DNA of 64,000 nucleotides. Origin: Mesodorylaimus sp. YZB2_4. Its lineage: Eukaryota > Nematoda > Enoplea > Dorylaimida > Dorylaimidae. Below, one piece after another: positions 24,022 through 54,285 of the stretch (positions are counted from its first letter, which is position 1; each line of letters starts with the position of its first letter). The position numbers were made by a program, and so were the translations under genes. The stretch is from the NCBI GenBank assembly GCA_030248295.1, contig JASANH010000938.1, positions 1,426,001 to 1,490,000 on the forward strand, written 5' to 3'. The notes beneath the pieces were generated by a model. That model worked only from the letters and a program-made list of their open reading frames with translations. It made no database searches and had not been told where the DNA came from.

Positions 24022-25185
24022 TCATCGATAGGCAACAAATCGCTTGAGACAAAGCCTTTTGAACTCTTCCCTAATCGATGCACTTAACCACAGGTACAAA
24101 TAGAAATTCATACTCCTCGATAAACACTCCAGGACATAGGCAACGAATATACTCGAACTGATGTACACTTTGCCGTTCACAAATGCCCGCAATGTTCCGA
24201 TCGAGCTTTGGAAGTCAATTGACGTCATTTCTTGCGCGAACCTCTGAAGAGCGTACAGGCAATAGCCGAATTGGCAAAGCAGATAAAGTACGACGAGTAT
24301 GACCAGTAGGCGGAGGATGGCCGTGGTTTGGTCTTGCCTTTCCTGCTGCTGTTCAGTTGATACCGTACTCTTCATACGGGCTTTGTTACGTGAGAAAGTG
24401 GCGCAGGCGATTCGTGCTGAAAAACCTATCATGAGTAGTAAGAGAAGGAAAGGTAAGATCACTTCGCTGAAGAAAACCAGGCCGGTATAGAGAGGGCTAC
24501 TGGTGATATGTGTGGCCAGTTGGCCAGTGTATTTGAGTGGACTGGTGTCATTCTCGTCAGCTGGTTGTTCAACAATGGTGAATTCGAGAGCACTGCGCAC
24601 AAAACGGACGCTGCTAATCGCAATGACGACAATACCTCCCACTGATCGATATAGATGTGCGTGGATCATCGGAGCTGTCGGCTTACACACGCCGATATAC
24701 CGTTCTATAGTCAGTGCCAGAATACAAAGATCGGAGGCGAGGGAGAAAGCGGAGGTGAAGCCTGGTAATATGGAAGCAATGACCATACCCGTGTAGCTGG
24801 GTTCATAAATATTGTGCACAACTTTGCCGTTATCGTAGCCGAGAAGCAAGGGTATGTAAAGTAGACTGAAGAGCAGATCGGCCAGCCCGACCAAGAGCAT
24901 CCAAACAAAGAAGTGCTCTTTCCTTGTGATTGCACGTCTCCACACAGCTGCGACACTGAAAATAGAACCGATGGCGCCTAGAGGGGAGATGGCCAACAGG
25001 ATGGGCTGCACATAGTCTAGTAAAGAGTGGGCGAAACGGAAACGAGGCTCTAATCCCTTCCATTCTTCTTTTGTTACGTTTGTCCAAGGCCAGCATTCCG
25101 ACTTGGTAAGGTCGATGTCATAGAACCGAGCGGCATAGTACAGCCACACATCTTCGTCTCCGAGTTCGAGGTGACATGTGTCCAT
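24022..25185 (-). CDS. Rhodopsin-like (class A) GPCR, peptide/FMRFamide-receptor-like, intronless
   Basis: Seven-transmembrane receptor, 387 aa, in one exon from ATG at 25185. TM1 near residues 57-80, TM2 KEHFFVWMLLVGLADLLFSL with the conserved Asp, TM3 ending in ERY (ALTIERYIGVCKP), TM4 GGIVVIAISSVRF, TM5 TGLVFFSEVILPFLLLLLMI, TM6 ILRLLVILVVLYLLCQFGYC, TM7 ending SRSMNFYLYLW, then a short basic tail. ERYxxVC-P and the NFxxY form of NPxxY are typical of invertebrate FMRFamide-type receptors. Two standard features are missing: the Cys at the top of TM3 and its ECL2 partner, and the CWxP motif of TM6 (here CQFG). The extracellular N-terminus (about 55 aa) has one N-glycosylation motif (NVT). 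The ligand cannot be told from sequence. Confidence 0.85.
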   Translation of the reverse strand: MDTCHLELGDEDVWLYYAARFYDIDLTKSECWPWTNVTKEEWKGLEPRFRFAHSLLDYVQPILLAISPLGAIGSIFSVAAVWRRAITRKEHFFVWMLLVGLADLLFSLLYIPLLLGYDNGKVVHNIYEPSYTGMVIASILPGFTSAFSLASDLCILALTIERYIGVCKPTAPMIHAHLYRSVGGIVVIAISSVRFVRSALEFTIVEQPADENDTSPLKYTGQLATHITSSPLYTGLVFFSEVILPFLLLLLMIGFSARIACATFSRNKARMKSTVSTEQQQERQDQTTAILRLLVILVVLYLLCQFGYCLYALQRFAQEMTSIDFQSSIGTLRAFVNGKVYISSSIFVAYVLECLSRSMNFYLYLWLSASIREEFKRLCLKRFVAYR

Positions 25186-26113
25186 CGTTCAGTACTGAAT
25201 GTGCGCAACCTGTGTTCTTCGAAGATTTGACAGGTACGAGCACGATCGGAGAGGCTGGCTCACCGCAAGGAAGCGGAAACGGGGGTAAGTGAGGCCAGAA
25301 CTGTGGTGCCCAAATCACCTCAGTCAAGCTTACAGACTCATAAACTGTTTAATCCAACAGCACGGCATGGAGAGCAACGGCAGCCCTCAGAACACGTGAT
25401 ACGTATCAGTGGCCATGACGTCAGCGTAAGCTCAGGCCACATCGCAGCCTACTTATACCACGGCCTGAATGGTGCAATATAATAATACAGATATGTAATA
25501 AAGACGCAGAATGGTTATGAGTATCTGGCATCTGAGGGTGCGCGACGACAATCGGGTGCAACTATAAGCTGCGTAATTGCAAAGCAAACAGTGGATCGAT
25601 AAGCTGGATGGTGTATCAAGTTACCATTTAAATAATACGAGCATATTGGGAAACATACCGTTTGCGTCGCCAAGATGTACTTGCTATTAGATTAGTCTGA
25701 CATTCCAGTTATGTCTGTATTTGCATGGCTTAGTTTCCAAACGGTTCTGCGATATCCTGCCATTTTTCTATCCAGTTTCCTTCCTTCGCGAGATACCCAG
25801 GATAATCTAGTATTTATATGATGCCTAGGGGCGCGTTTTCACCTTCACTTTACAGCCGTGGTTCTGGTCCGTGACGGTTGTGTCATCTATGTACATCAAC
25901 AGGCGCGGTAGCTGCCTGTTTAGCCCAGCCACACAGACGCGCAATGTTAAGCGGACAACTTTGATCGTTCATAACTCGACAACAAATCAACAAAAATGCA
26001 CAAAATTTTGGGGATGAGCTATGTTTACCATGGCCAATAATCGTGCAAAATTTTGTTGGAAACGGTTCAGCCGTTCTCGAGATCCAAAATGCACGTTTTG
26101 CTGTTCCAGAGAT

Positions 26114-26139
26114 GACGACGACGACGACGACGACGACGA
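26114..26139. repeat. GAC trinucleotide microsatellite
   Basis: About 8.7 perfect copies of GAC on the plus strand. Confidence 0.95.
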
Positions 26140-26587
26140 AGTACTTAAGTCCTGTCTGCAGCAATAACCACTAAAGCTACGGACAAAAGAGTTGGTTTTT
26201 CTGAAAGCTCTCATGGCGCGAAGTATTCTTTTGAGGGTGTGATTTTAAGATTCGAGCTAATTAATTTTTTAACCTCCAAAAACTGAATTTTAAGGCATAC
26301 CTCCAGCAGGCGGAATATTTTTATTAGCCGTGCGGCGCGCGCTGATTCCGTTAACCGTAGTTACCCTTCGTTAAAATTACTTACTACTGGCCGCCGGCCG
26401 AGCCGAGACGAGTGTTCTGTTCTGTTCTGTTTGGTTTGGTTGAATTTTTTGCTTTAGTTTGGCGGATTAGTTGGCTTGCTTTTTAATGTTTTGATTTATA
26501 AGCCCTAAATTCTTGAAAAATCTACCTGCGATCTTTTGCTCATTCTCTGCAGCAAAGAATATTTGCTGCGGAAATTGAGGCTGTTTG

Positions 26588-26626
26588 CCACCAGAAAATA
26601 TTACTGCCAGCAATATTTTCTGGTGG
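26588..26626. repeat. Perfect 15-bp inverted repeat (hairpin)
   Basis: The arms CCACCAGAAAATATT and AATATTTTCTGGTGG are exact reverse complements separated by 9 bases. The AT-rich segment that follows repeats GGTAA(T/C) and TAATATT words. Confidence 0.9.
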
Positions 26627-26915
26627 TAACATTAATTAATTGGTAATATTGATTGGTAACAGTAATATTAATAACGGTACCGCCACAAACGGCAGTGGAG
26701 TGCTTACAATTGAAAACCCCCTGCCTAAAACTGCCACATTAGTTGCCTGTTTAGCCGAGCCACTCTGGAACTTATGCGCGGTATGCTACAGTGACAGAGC
26801 ATAACGTGGGAATCTTCTTTGTACGACATTTGCGTCAGCACAGGAGGACTAGACGACAAATTTCTTCCATCTATTCTCAATTTCTAGCCCAAATGTAGGT
26901 GCGAAAAAGTACTAT

Positions 26916-27683
26916 TATTTCTAAAAAAATCTGTTATCAGACAACGAAAAGGTCAGCCCAGCCACCCTACTCTAACCAAATGCGAGGCGAGACGAGGTTG
27001 GCTGGGCTCCCTCGGCGGCGTTTGTAGAAAAATTGTGATCAAACAGCATTGCTACTGTCACTAAAAAGTGTAACAGGGCGTCCCCTACCTTAGCCCTCTT
27101 CATTCAGGCAATAGAGAGATGGAAACACAAGGCCCGATGGTCGTACATACTAATGCTGAGGCTTGTACGCCTAAAGCTATTAGCATGCTGGCTACACAGA
27201 AGCTGAACTTCCTGTTCTAGTGTCACTGAGTAGGTGCTACACATGCAGTACTCGTGCTGTCACGGCAGATGCAACCTTACTGCGGCAAGTCCTCACTGTT
27301 TTCCAAGAAAGTTCGAGGTAACAGAAGGGGATCGTATTCCAAAACTTCAAACTTCAGTACTTACTCCAAAATACGAATAAGTGTTTTCATCTGGGTGTGC
27401 CTTTGGTGAAAAACAGAATAACATCCCGCAGGGAGTCGATCCCACGACTCCACGAGGTACCAAGTACATCACAGAGACATACGTTGTGGGTGAGTGTGGG
27501 AAAACGATTGTGAGCCTCGCCCTGAAGGCAACATAAAAGATATATCACGTCCACATAAGTATAACCCACTCAAGCATGTGGCGCCGAGGGAGCCCAGCCA
27601 ACCTCGTCTCGCCTCGCATTTGGTTAGAGTAGGGTGGCTGGGCTGACCTTTTTGTTGTCTGATAACAGATTTTTTTAGAAATA
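26916..27683. mobile_element. Element with 102-bp terminal inverted repeats, non-autonomous (MITE-like)
   Basis: The arm at 26916-27017 is the reverse complement of 27582-27683 with a single mismatch. Outer ends begin TATTTCT, inner ends are CCTCGGCG, and the two arms diverge abruptly beyond both limits. The 564-bp interior has no transposase-like open frame. Each arm also contains its own 10-bp inverted repeat (AGCCCAGCCA / TGGCTGGGCT). I see no clear target-site duplication, so a local inverted duplication is an alternative to a MITE. The near-identity of the arms implies recent origin or gene conversion. Confidence 0.7.
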
Positions 27684-28980
27684 TCTCCTTCGTTTTTGTG
27701 CCCTTTGTGTATTGTAATAAAAAAAGAAAGTACTTGCTTTGTCCGACTCAAGCACAACATCGTCAACTACCTCCACCACGGCTTCCACATGTCATACAGT
27801 CATTTCATTGCGTTCACGACAGTTTTTGCATCACACGGTCGGATCGATGCCATTGTGACTGATGGCTGTCGTTCGCTTCAGTAGTCATTTGCAAAATGCT
27901 ATTTGAATTCTGTTTAAAGATTCGATTGACGCATGAGATCAACCTTTTTTTATAATCAGCCAGTAGGTGGTTTATGATCCACAAGTGGGTTCGTTTGAAT
28001 GCTCACTTCAGTCTCGTGGTCCATGGATATAAGTTAATGCAGTGACGAACTCGCAGAAGAGAACATCACAGACCACAGCGCGCCTAGAGTATACCAAAAA
28101 CCACCTACGTTTGTATCATAGAATATTTGTTCCAAGGATGTCAGAGCTGATCGCACGGGGTAGTAAGTACAAACCTTTGACTGTTCGTAGTTCTATAAAA
28201 TCCATTGTTTTGCAATCAGCGGTATCACATGTGTTGTGTAGCACTCCATACTTTTCCGTATCACCGTGATCATAATGAGCACAGGAGCCAGAACTTTCCG
28301 TATTTTGGTTTGTCATCATTGTTTTTTCTGTCATGCCCGCGCTGTGATTGCTGGGTACCCTGGGCTAAAATGTGACGACACCAAAGATGAAACTCAGCGC
28401 TTATAACTAAGCTGGGATACGGTATTCGTAATATGATAAGTTCGGCAGGCTTTGTGCGATTGAGTTTCTCACAATCAGTAGAACTTATGCAAACAGGGAG
28501 CCTATGATGCTTGTATAAGGATCGAGCACACAGTATACTGTAAGGAGCTGATAATGGCAAAGTACTACATTAGGTCTCGAAAGACCCAGAAGAGGAAAAC
28601 CGTGGGTTTAAAAGCAGGAGAAACAATGACTAGGAGTAAATGCAGTTCTGTCTAGATTGCATTCCTATCTCCTAGAATTCAATGCCCGATTTTACATACT
28701 TGGCGACATTGTGCAGCGGCAGCACGCATAAGGACTCCTTATAGAGCTCCATTGTGGCCGGAGTCAACATGGCTGAGCTCGGCGAAATGTGAACCTCACA
28801 GCCACCGTTGAACTACAAAATGTGTGCGTGTGACATTTAAGTCCTTCGCCGAAGTACAGTAAGGCATTCGCTAAGAGCACAGCTGACTGACTGCAGTGTT
28901 CATTACACTGTGTATGCTCTGGAGCAGGGTTGGGTCAGTCGGATTTTTGCATGCTTCGTGGTCGGTGGGCTGCGGGGAAG

Positions 28981-29532
28981 ATGGGATCGTGGAAGAATCG
29001 CGTGTTCATTGTGCCCCGTGATGCCCTTATCTTGAACAAAGAAAAATCATCGGCCATGCATATTCTGAACAATGGCCCAGTTCGCTTGGCGTTCAAATTG
29101 AAATCGACTCGCAGTCGAAGTTTGAAACCGACCATTTCCAGTGGTTTCCTTGCGGCCAACGGTGGGTGCGTGAACATCATCCTCACTTTCAAGCCCGAGC
29201 CCGCCGATAAACCGTTGAATAACACCGATCGACTTAGCGTCCTGATGACACCAGCGCCCGAAGGAAGTGTGGTAGGTTGAGCTATGCCGGATAGTGAGTG
29301 AATAGTGACCAAATAGTGAAAAATTGCTTTCGAGATTCGGAGCAAGACTTTTGTGCGAATTAGCTGTGCATTGAGACATGCTTCATTTCAGAATTGGGAA
29401 TCATGCCTCGCAAAATCTGGAAAACGATACGAGCGCTACGTGGTGAAGCTCCGTGCACCAGGGGTGCCACCGCCAGACGAGAAAGACGTTGAGAGTGAGA
29501 GCGAAAGCGCCAACGAGGAAGATGAAGACTGA
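28981..29532 (+). CDS. Small single-domain MSP (major sperm protein) family protein
   Basis: 143 aa from two exons: 28981-29271 (donor GTAGGT, phase 0) and 29392-29532 (acceptor CATTTCAG, stop TGA). The immunoglobulin-like MSP fold is recognised from HILNNGPVRLAFKLKSTRSR followed by LKPTISSGFLAANGG and the C-terminal strand KRYERYVVKLRAPGVPPP. The second exon completes the domain and ends in an acidic tail (EKDVESESESANEEDED). Single-domain MSP proteins are sperm cytoskeletal components in nematodes and also occur more widely; which role applies here is unknown. In-frame ATGs at 28951 and 28981 both precede the domain; 28981 (MGSWKNRVFIVP) was chosen because it starts right at the domain. Confidence 0.82.
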
Positions 29533-32500
29533 AACGAAAAAAGAATGATGGAGTGATTCGAAGAATCTTTGCAATCTCGGCTCATTTTTGTCATGTCTTG
29601 CATGTGCCCTGGGTGAATATGACGGGCCAAAAGTGTGATAACTGTACTGTACGGGGTGAGTTGATGGACAAGAAGGCTTCACTTCATGCACGGAACATGT
29701 AGACCTGATCACTAAATAGCACTGATCGTGAATGTCCCCTGACGCATGCTACCACAGTGCGCAGCGCAAATTGTCAAGTATGTAGCACAGCCGAGCCATA
29801 GCATTAGTCGCGCTCATTTTGCATTTTCCCGACGTCACAGTCGCCCTTTTTTGCCAATTCCCATAACAATAATCATCAAATACCAAGGCCAGCAGCCCAC
29901 AACTTTTTATTCCCACCCTGGCCGTCCTTGCTCGTTTCGCACCTGCCGTGTCAAACGTACTCGAGTCAGGGATGCGAATGTTTGTGCATGCACTCCATTC
30001 TCGTCTGGTCATGTGCCGTAAGTGAATTGAAGAACACGAGTCGACTCGATCGTGCTTCATTTAGGTGCTAGCTGTGAAGTGCAAAAACTCAACTCCCTAC
30101 TTTTTGTGTCAAGTGTATTCGAGAGGGGTGAACATGAAAAATGGCCGTGCCTGGCCCTGTGTCACCCACGATTGCGTCAAATGCGAGGAAACAGTGTCAA
30201 TGTGTCCACTGGCCTCATTCCCAACCTGCCTCATCGTGGCTAATTTGAAGGGGAAAGCGAGTGATTTGCATGCAATTATACTCGCCCTTCATTCATTCCT
30301 CTTCTGGCCGCATCCATTGAACACATTCAGCCTAATTTTCGATTTTTACCGACGCATTGCGCGAAAAAGTTGAACGGAAAGGGAGGCTTTCCTATGCTGT
30401 AGTGGACTCAATGCGCCTCGCGCACCGGCCACTGGTCAACGCGAGCCTTCAGACAGGGACGAGGTTGAAAGGTGGACGACCCGTAAACAGGGTCCATCAT
30501 CCTCTCCCTCCCGTCGACCAGAGCGTCCTCCGTTTCCGAACGGGAGAAAATCCTTTTCGTTTTCTCCAGTCAACGACCTATGAAGGGACGTGAGTTTCGT
30601 TGACCAACTTTCCAATATTTTTCGCCTCCTTTTAAAAATGGCTCTTTTCATTTTTCAAAAACTGCCATTTTTCCGAATCTTAGTACTCTGTCTCCGATTT
30701 CGAGGTCTTCTAGAACGCGAGTGGGAAAAATCCGTTACCGAAATTTCCCCATGTAAACTATTCGTGTTAGTGCTACTTTGAAAATGTAGTTTTACAAATA
30801 TTTTCACGCGAAAAGGTGATTTATCGAAATATGATGCACAAACAATTTTGACTTTTTAAATGGATACTTGAATTTATATTTATGATTTTGTGAACGGCTC
30901 ATTTCCGACACGACCAATGTGAACGACTGGTGGAGGGCGTGCAAGCGTTGGCCGTGGCGAGGAGGGTCGCCAATCTCGACCCCTCGCTGATCGCCTTATT
31001 TGGAGAAGGGATATTCGGGCCTCGGGTCGGGCTGGTCTAATGAGAAACCGCTTTGTCTTGCACGCTTTCCTTTTTTGGCCCCTTCGGCTTCTTGAACGGC
31101 GTTTATTAGAAAACGGTGGTCTCGTTTTAGTGGGGACGTTTTACCATGTGCGTGTGTCCTGGTTCCCTCACTCGCTGCCCGTGGTAGTCCCTGGTCCAGT
31201 GATCGATGAATGTACAAACCTCAATCGCGATTTCAAGATTTTGAAAGAAGGAAATGGAGGTCGAAGTGGAGAAAACTCTGTCACTAAACGGTCGTCGTGG
31301 CGAGTTTTAATCCAATTTCCTTACCTCGTCTTGAGAGTGACCTCGACACCAAATACGGGCGGCAGCCTTTGCGGGATGAGGAGACTGGTTTCGCTCAATT
31401 CGTCTGATGGCCGAGTCGACTTTTCAAATCGAAGCCGTGACTCGTGGTTGGGATGGGAACTGGTGGCCATTGTTGTTCAGTGAAAACTACACGACTCGGA
31501 TGAGTAAGGCCATATTCGTTGGTAGGTGTCTGGCCCGTAACGAGCAGCTGTCATCAACAGACAGGCAAGGCGGTTTACGAGATTATTCAAGGCCCAACTT
31601 TTTGTCGTCCAAATTTGATTGATCGGTTTTGCTGTCACTTTTTTCAGTCACCAGGACCAGTTTGGCAGCTGCGTGGATCGATCGGCCGAAACCCCTAATC
31701 CCCTCCCCCTCTCGTAGCGCACTAGAACCGATTAGCGATTCCGACTGGTCGTGTCTCTATTTTCGAGGCGGGCGCATCTCGCTCGGCTCGTCGATCGATG
31801 CCCATACAAGGAGACACGCCTCGCGTCGGCCGCCTGTCATCCGCTGCTCAGCCAATTTGGCCTGGGCGTAGCGAGAGTGGTTACCACGCGCTCATTGCCC
31901 TTTTTTGGTTAGTAACGTGTTTGGCGCCGTGATAAGAGCTTTTCTCTGTTTCTCTATTCAACTCGATCAGCAGCTGCCCCTGGCCTGGGCCGCTAAAAGT
32001 ACTCGGTCTGGCGCCAGTCTGGGGCTGGTAGGTAGGCGAGGTGCTCGTACTATTTATCGGCCAGTTGATCGTTTCGACGTTGGGGCCTTGGAAGAAGGCG
32101 AAAGAAGCTTCGTTGGTGTTTACCCGTGCTCGGCCTAGTCTGCATGCGAGTCATCGGCGCCCTAGTCGACTCGGCTCGGCTTTAGCTAGCGTCTGATTCA
32201 GGAAGGTGGCAGCGGGCTGGTAAGCTCATCTGTTGCGAGCTAGCTGGCCGGCCCGAGGGACAATCCTTTTCTTTCTTCGACCTACTTTTTCTGTTCCGTT
32301 CTTTTTCACAGTTCTATTCTATTATTTAAAAATCCCTAACAGGTGCATTTTGTTGAGTTTTCTAAGTTTTTGCATTTAACGTTGAGCAAGGTGCTGGCCC
32401 TGACTCCGAGTACCTATCTCCGCCTAGTTAGAGTTTCGCGTAAAAAAGTTTTTTATTTTTATTTGGATCATTTCAGGATTGGACAATGCTGGAGTGGTGA

Positions 32501-32629
32501 GAAGAGTGATGGCCGTTCTCGCGCTCAACTCGTCGACTCGACCACTCGACTAGTCCTCATTCTAGAAACCGATCCTCTCTCCTCGTCCTCCTAAACTTTC
32601 ATCGCTCCTATTCCTCCCGTCCCTCCCAA
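29533..32629. other. Intergenic and probable 5' region of the PTPN4-like gene
   Basis: 3.1 kb without a supportable coding exon. From about 31.7 to 32.6 kb the sequence is rich in CpG and TCG words and pyrimidines, and it probably includes promoter and 5' UTR of the phosphatase gene. The longest open frame (31040-31483) has no recognisable product. Confidence 0.5.
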
Positions 32630-51711
<19,082 letters not shown>

Positions 51712-52059
51712 GGGCGAAGTCTTTCTATTGTACAGTCCTAGTGGAGAGCCCGATTCGTGCTTGTATCATGGACGAATTGGGAAAGTTTTATGCAAATTTT
51801 ATGGTAGTCTGATTGTGTGGTGTGCTTGATATGTCTATGTTAAGCTGTATAGTGAGGGAAAATGCGGCTGGGCTTTATTAGGAGTTTGGCGAGTTGCATT
51901 GGCTCTTCCTATTTTTCGATCCTTGCTGTTCCCCGAATTCGCTGCCGATTTTTAATTTTCCATTGATTGTTACTTTCGTGCTCTTCAGGCTTGATCGCTG
52001 TTAGTGTACAGAATGGAAATCCCTTACTGACGTTTTAGAACGATGTAAATGGGAGAATG

Positions 52060-52065
52060 AATAAA
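52060..52065 (+). terminator. Candidate polyadenylation signal of the PTPN4-like gene
   Basis: AATAAA about 350 bases after the stop codon at 51709-51711. Confidence 0.45.
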
Positions 52066-54285
52066 TGGTTGAATTTGGTTTTGGTTTAGCCTTAGCTTGC
52101 CAAAATGGGGGGAGGGTAGGGCCAACAAGATATCTTTACTAAAGGGTACCGTTTATAGTCTTTGAGTGTGAGGACGAACCTCGTAAGCGAATGTACCGAT
52201 TATACCGCGGAACAAGGAACTCACGATCAGATTCAGGGCAGACACGTAGTTTTGCACTGGAAGCCCCTTGAGAGTGGGGACCTACTGTCAGAAGGACCCG
52301 TGTGGACGATTCGTCCCGAGGAAGTTTTGTCCCGTTTCATGAGGTCAGTTGTCGAATCGAATCTGTCCATGGCCACAGAGCCGACCTCATTCCTTAGACC
52401 GCATAAAGGAACATATCATGAACGAAAGATTTTTCGCATTCCCTTTGCTGTGCAGTTGCATAGCTAGACCTCTTCGTCCTCATTCAAACTATTGTTGCGG
52501 ACGAAGTTCGCAGGTACCACGATTTTAAGGTTTTGTGGTTACAGTGTCACTGGCTGAGGAATGCAAACCCATTTTCTTTTGAGATGGACTTTGCATACAG
52601 AACGAGAGCATGCGGCATGTAAAGTAGATACGAACACGATGGGCCAGCCGGTGACTTCATTGCCATCGTCGCTGTTGGATGATCGCTCCCTCCAGCTTCG
52701 AAAGGACCACCGCTCTCGCCCTCGACTTCTTGGCTGAGGGTATAGTTTCCGTCATGGTTGTTGTTTCGACAACAGTCTCTACATTGCGAAAGCGAGATGA
52801 TGCTGCGTGGTATAGTTTTCAGTGTAATCGGTCTTGAATCCACACTCTGTGGTGGGTGATGGAGATGCAGGTGACCCTCTCTGGTCCCGTACTTGGAAAT
52901 GTTCAGTTTGACAACGACTGAGATAATCATTTCACCACGCTGAGATAATCATTTCTTGTGACTGCTTTAGGTCATGCCTTTTCCTTAAAGGGCGGGTATA
53001 TCGATCAGTGGTCGCGTGGTCGCGCACTTTCCCGCTAAGTGGTCGCATGGCCGCGCACATACCCTTTGAGGTGACGCCAGGTGCTCCGCCTCCAATCTCG
53101 GCCAATCAGACGCCAGGGAACAAGTCGCCCACCCCTGACTGGTCTTCTGGTCATTGAGGAGAAGACGGGAAAAATAGTCGCAGCTCCTGCCCTATACCCG
53201 CGCTTTAAGCAAGCTCGCAGCATGAAGTTCTCTCAAGAGACACCATGAGCACCATGAGGCAGTATGACCCATGAGTGACACCATGGGGCAGTATGAAGTA
53301 TGATCTTTTCATGCATGCCATACCTGGCTGTACCTGGACATACTAACGTTTTTAGTCTGGTCTGGTCACAGTTTCTCCTCAGGCCGCCTAGAAATCCAGA
53401 TGGTACCAGACCAGAACCTAGAACTGAGGGCCAGATTACCAGGTGCCGTTCACGCCTGGTTCAAACGGCACCGTGTAATGTGACACCAATGATGATCATG
53501 AAATCACTTATGCCAAACCGAACCGTTTGGGGTTTTTGATTCTTGAAATCAAAGGTTTTCGGCAGCAATGAATTAGCAGTCGCCAGCGTGGTTTGTGACC
53601 CTCTAAAACAAGAGCCTCATACAGATGCTGTATGTCTTATGCTGCGGCCAGAAACCCAGTCGGGGTGGATAAGTTGTCGGGGTAACAAACAGATGACTCA
53701 GGTACACTAACAGAAGAAAAGTGCGAGTACGGATGATGAATTACCAGACATGGCCACGACCACGTCACAGAGGTCGACCGGAGATTGGGAGACCTAAACT
53801 CAAGCAGCGACAGTTGAGTGAGGGTAGGACTGCACATACCCCAGCCCAGCAGCACTCACAGTTCTCACGCTAGGTGCGCACTTACAAGGGACGCTTCGAC
53901 TCCCGGCTGGTAAAGATTATTGTCGATTTATGTGTTCCTTAGCCCTCGAGTGAGCTGCATGGTGCTGGGCTGTGGATAAAGTATGACATGATACGAACAA
54001 CATTTGTTCAAAAAGCTCAACAGCAGAATAACTTGATCCGTCAAGAGGTTTTTTCATATACACAAAAATTACAAAAGATACGAATTCATGCAAAAATAAA
54101 TACCACATTCTCAAAATTTTATGATAAGAACCTCGTGTTTGACACCCGTTCTGTCATAAATATGGGAGAATGCCTATCATGCTAAATTGTATGTACCTAG
54201 ATACAAATCATAACGCTATTGCCTCTTGAAAGCGCACAAGCCTCCCCCGAAAGGCTAGACGATGGCACATGGCGACAATAGCCAG
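52066..54285. other. Intergenic between convergent PTPN4-like and CD36-like genes
   Basis: No supportable gene. At 52162-52467 a plus-strand frame of 101 codons and at 52547-52930 a minus-strand frame of 127 codons are open but resemble nothing known. Two imperfect direct repeats lie at 53010-53062 and 53247-53300. Confidence 0.5.
53010..53062. repeat. Imperfect direct repeat GTGGTCGC(G/A)TGG(T/C)CGCGCAC
   Basis: Two adjacent copies separated by a short spacer. About 190 bases further on, CACCATG(A/G)GGCAGTATGA is also duplicated (about 53250 and 53280). Both look like small tandem duplications in non-coding DNA. Confidence 0.7.

Larger units (their letters stand above)
25186..28980. other. 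Repeat-rich intergenic region
   Basis: No gene is supportable in 3.8 kb. It contains a GAC microsatellite, a perfect 15-bp hairpin, a 102-bp inverted-repeat element, and a 19-base motif GCCTGTTTAGCC(C/G)AGCCAC at 25914 and again at 26745 in direct orientation. A phrase around 26060, CGGTTCAGCCGTTCTCGAG, resembles sequence I associate with arthropod repetitive DNA. Open frames here are short and cross the microsatellite. Confidence 0.6.

Noticed and set aside
27421-27470. tRNA-like T-arm (GGGATCGACTCCC on the minus strand)
   Set aside because: No matching acceptor stem or A-box upstream, and it lies inside the inverted-repeat element.
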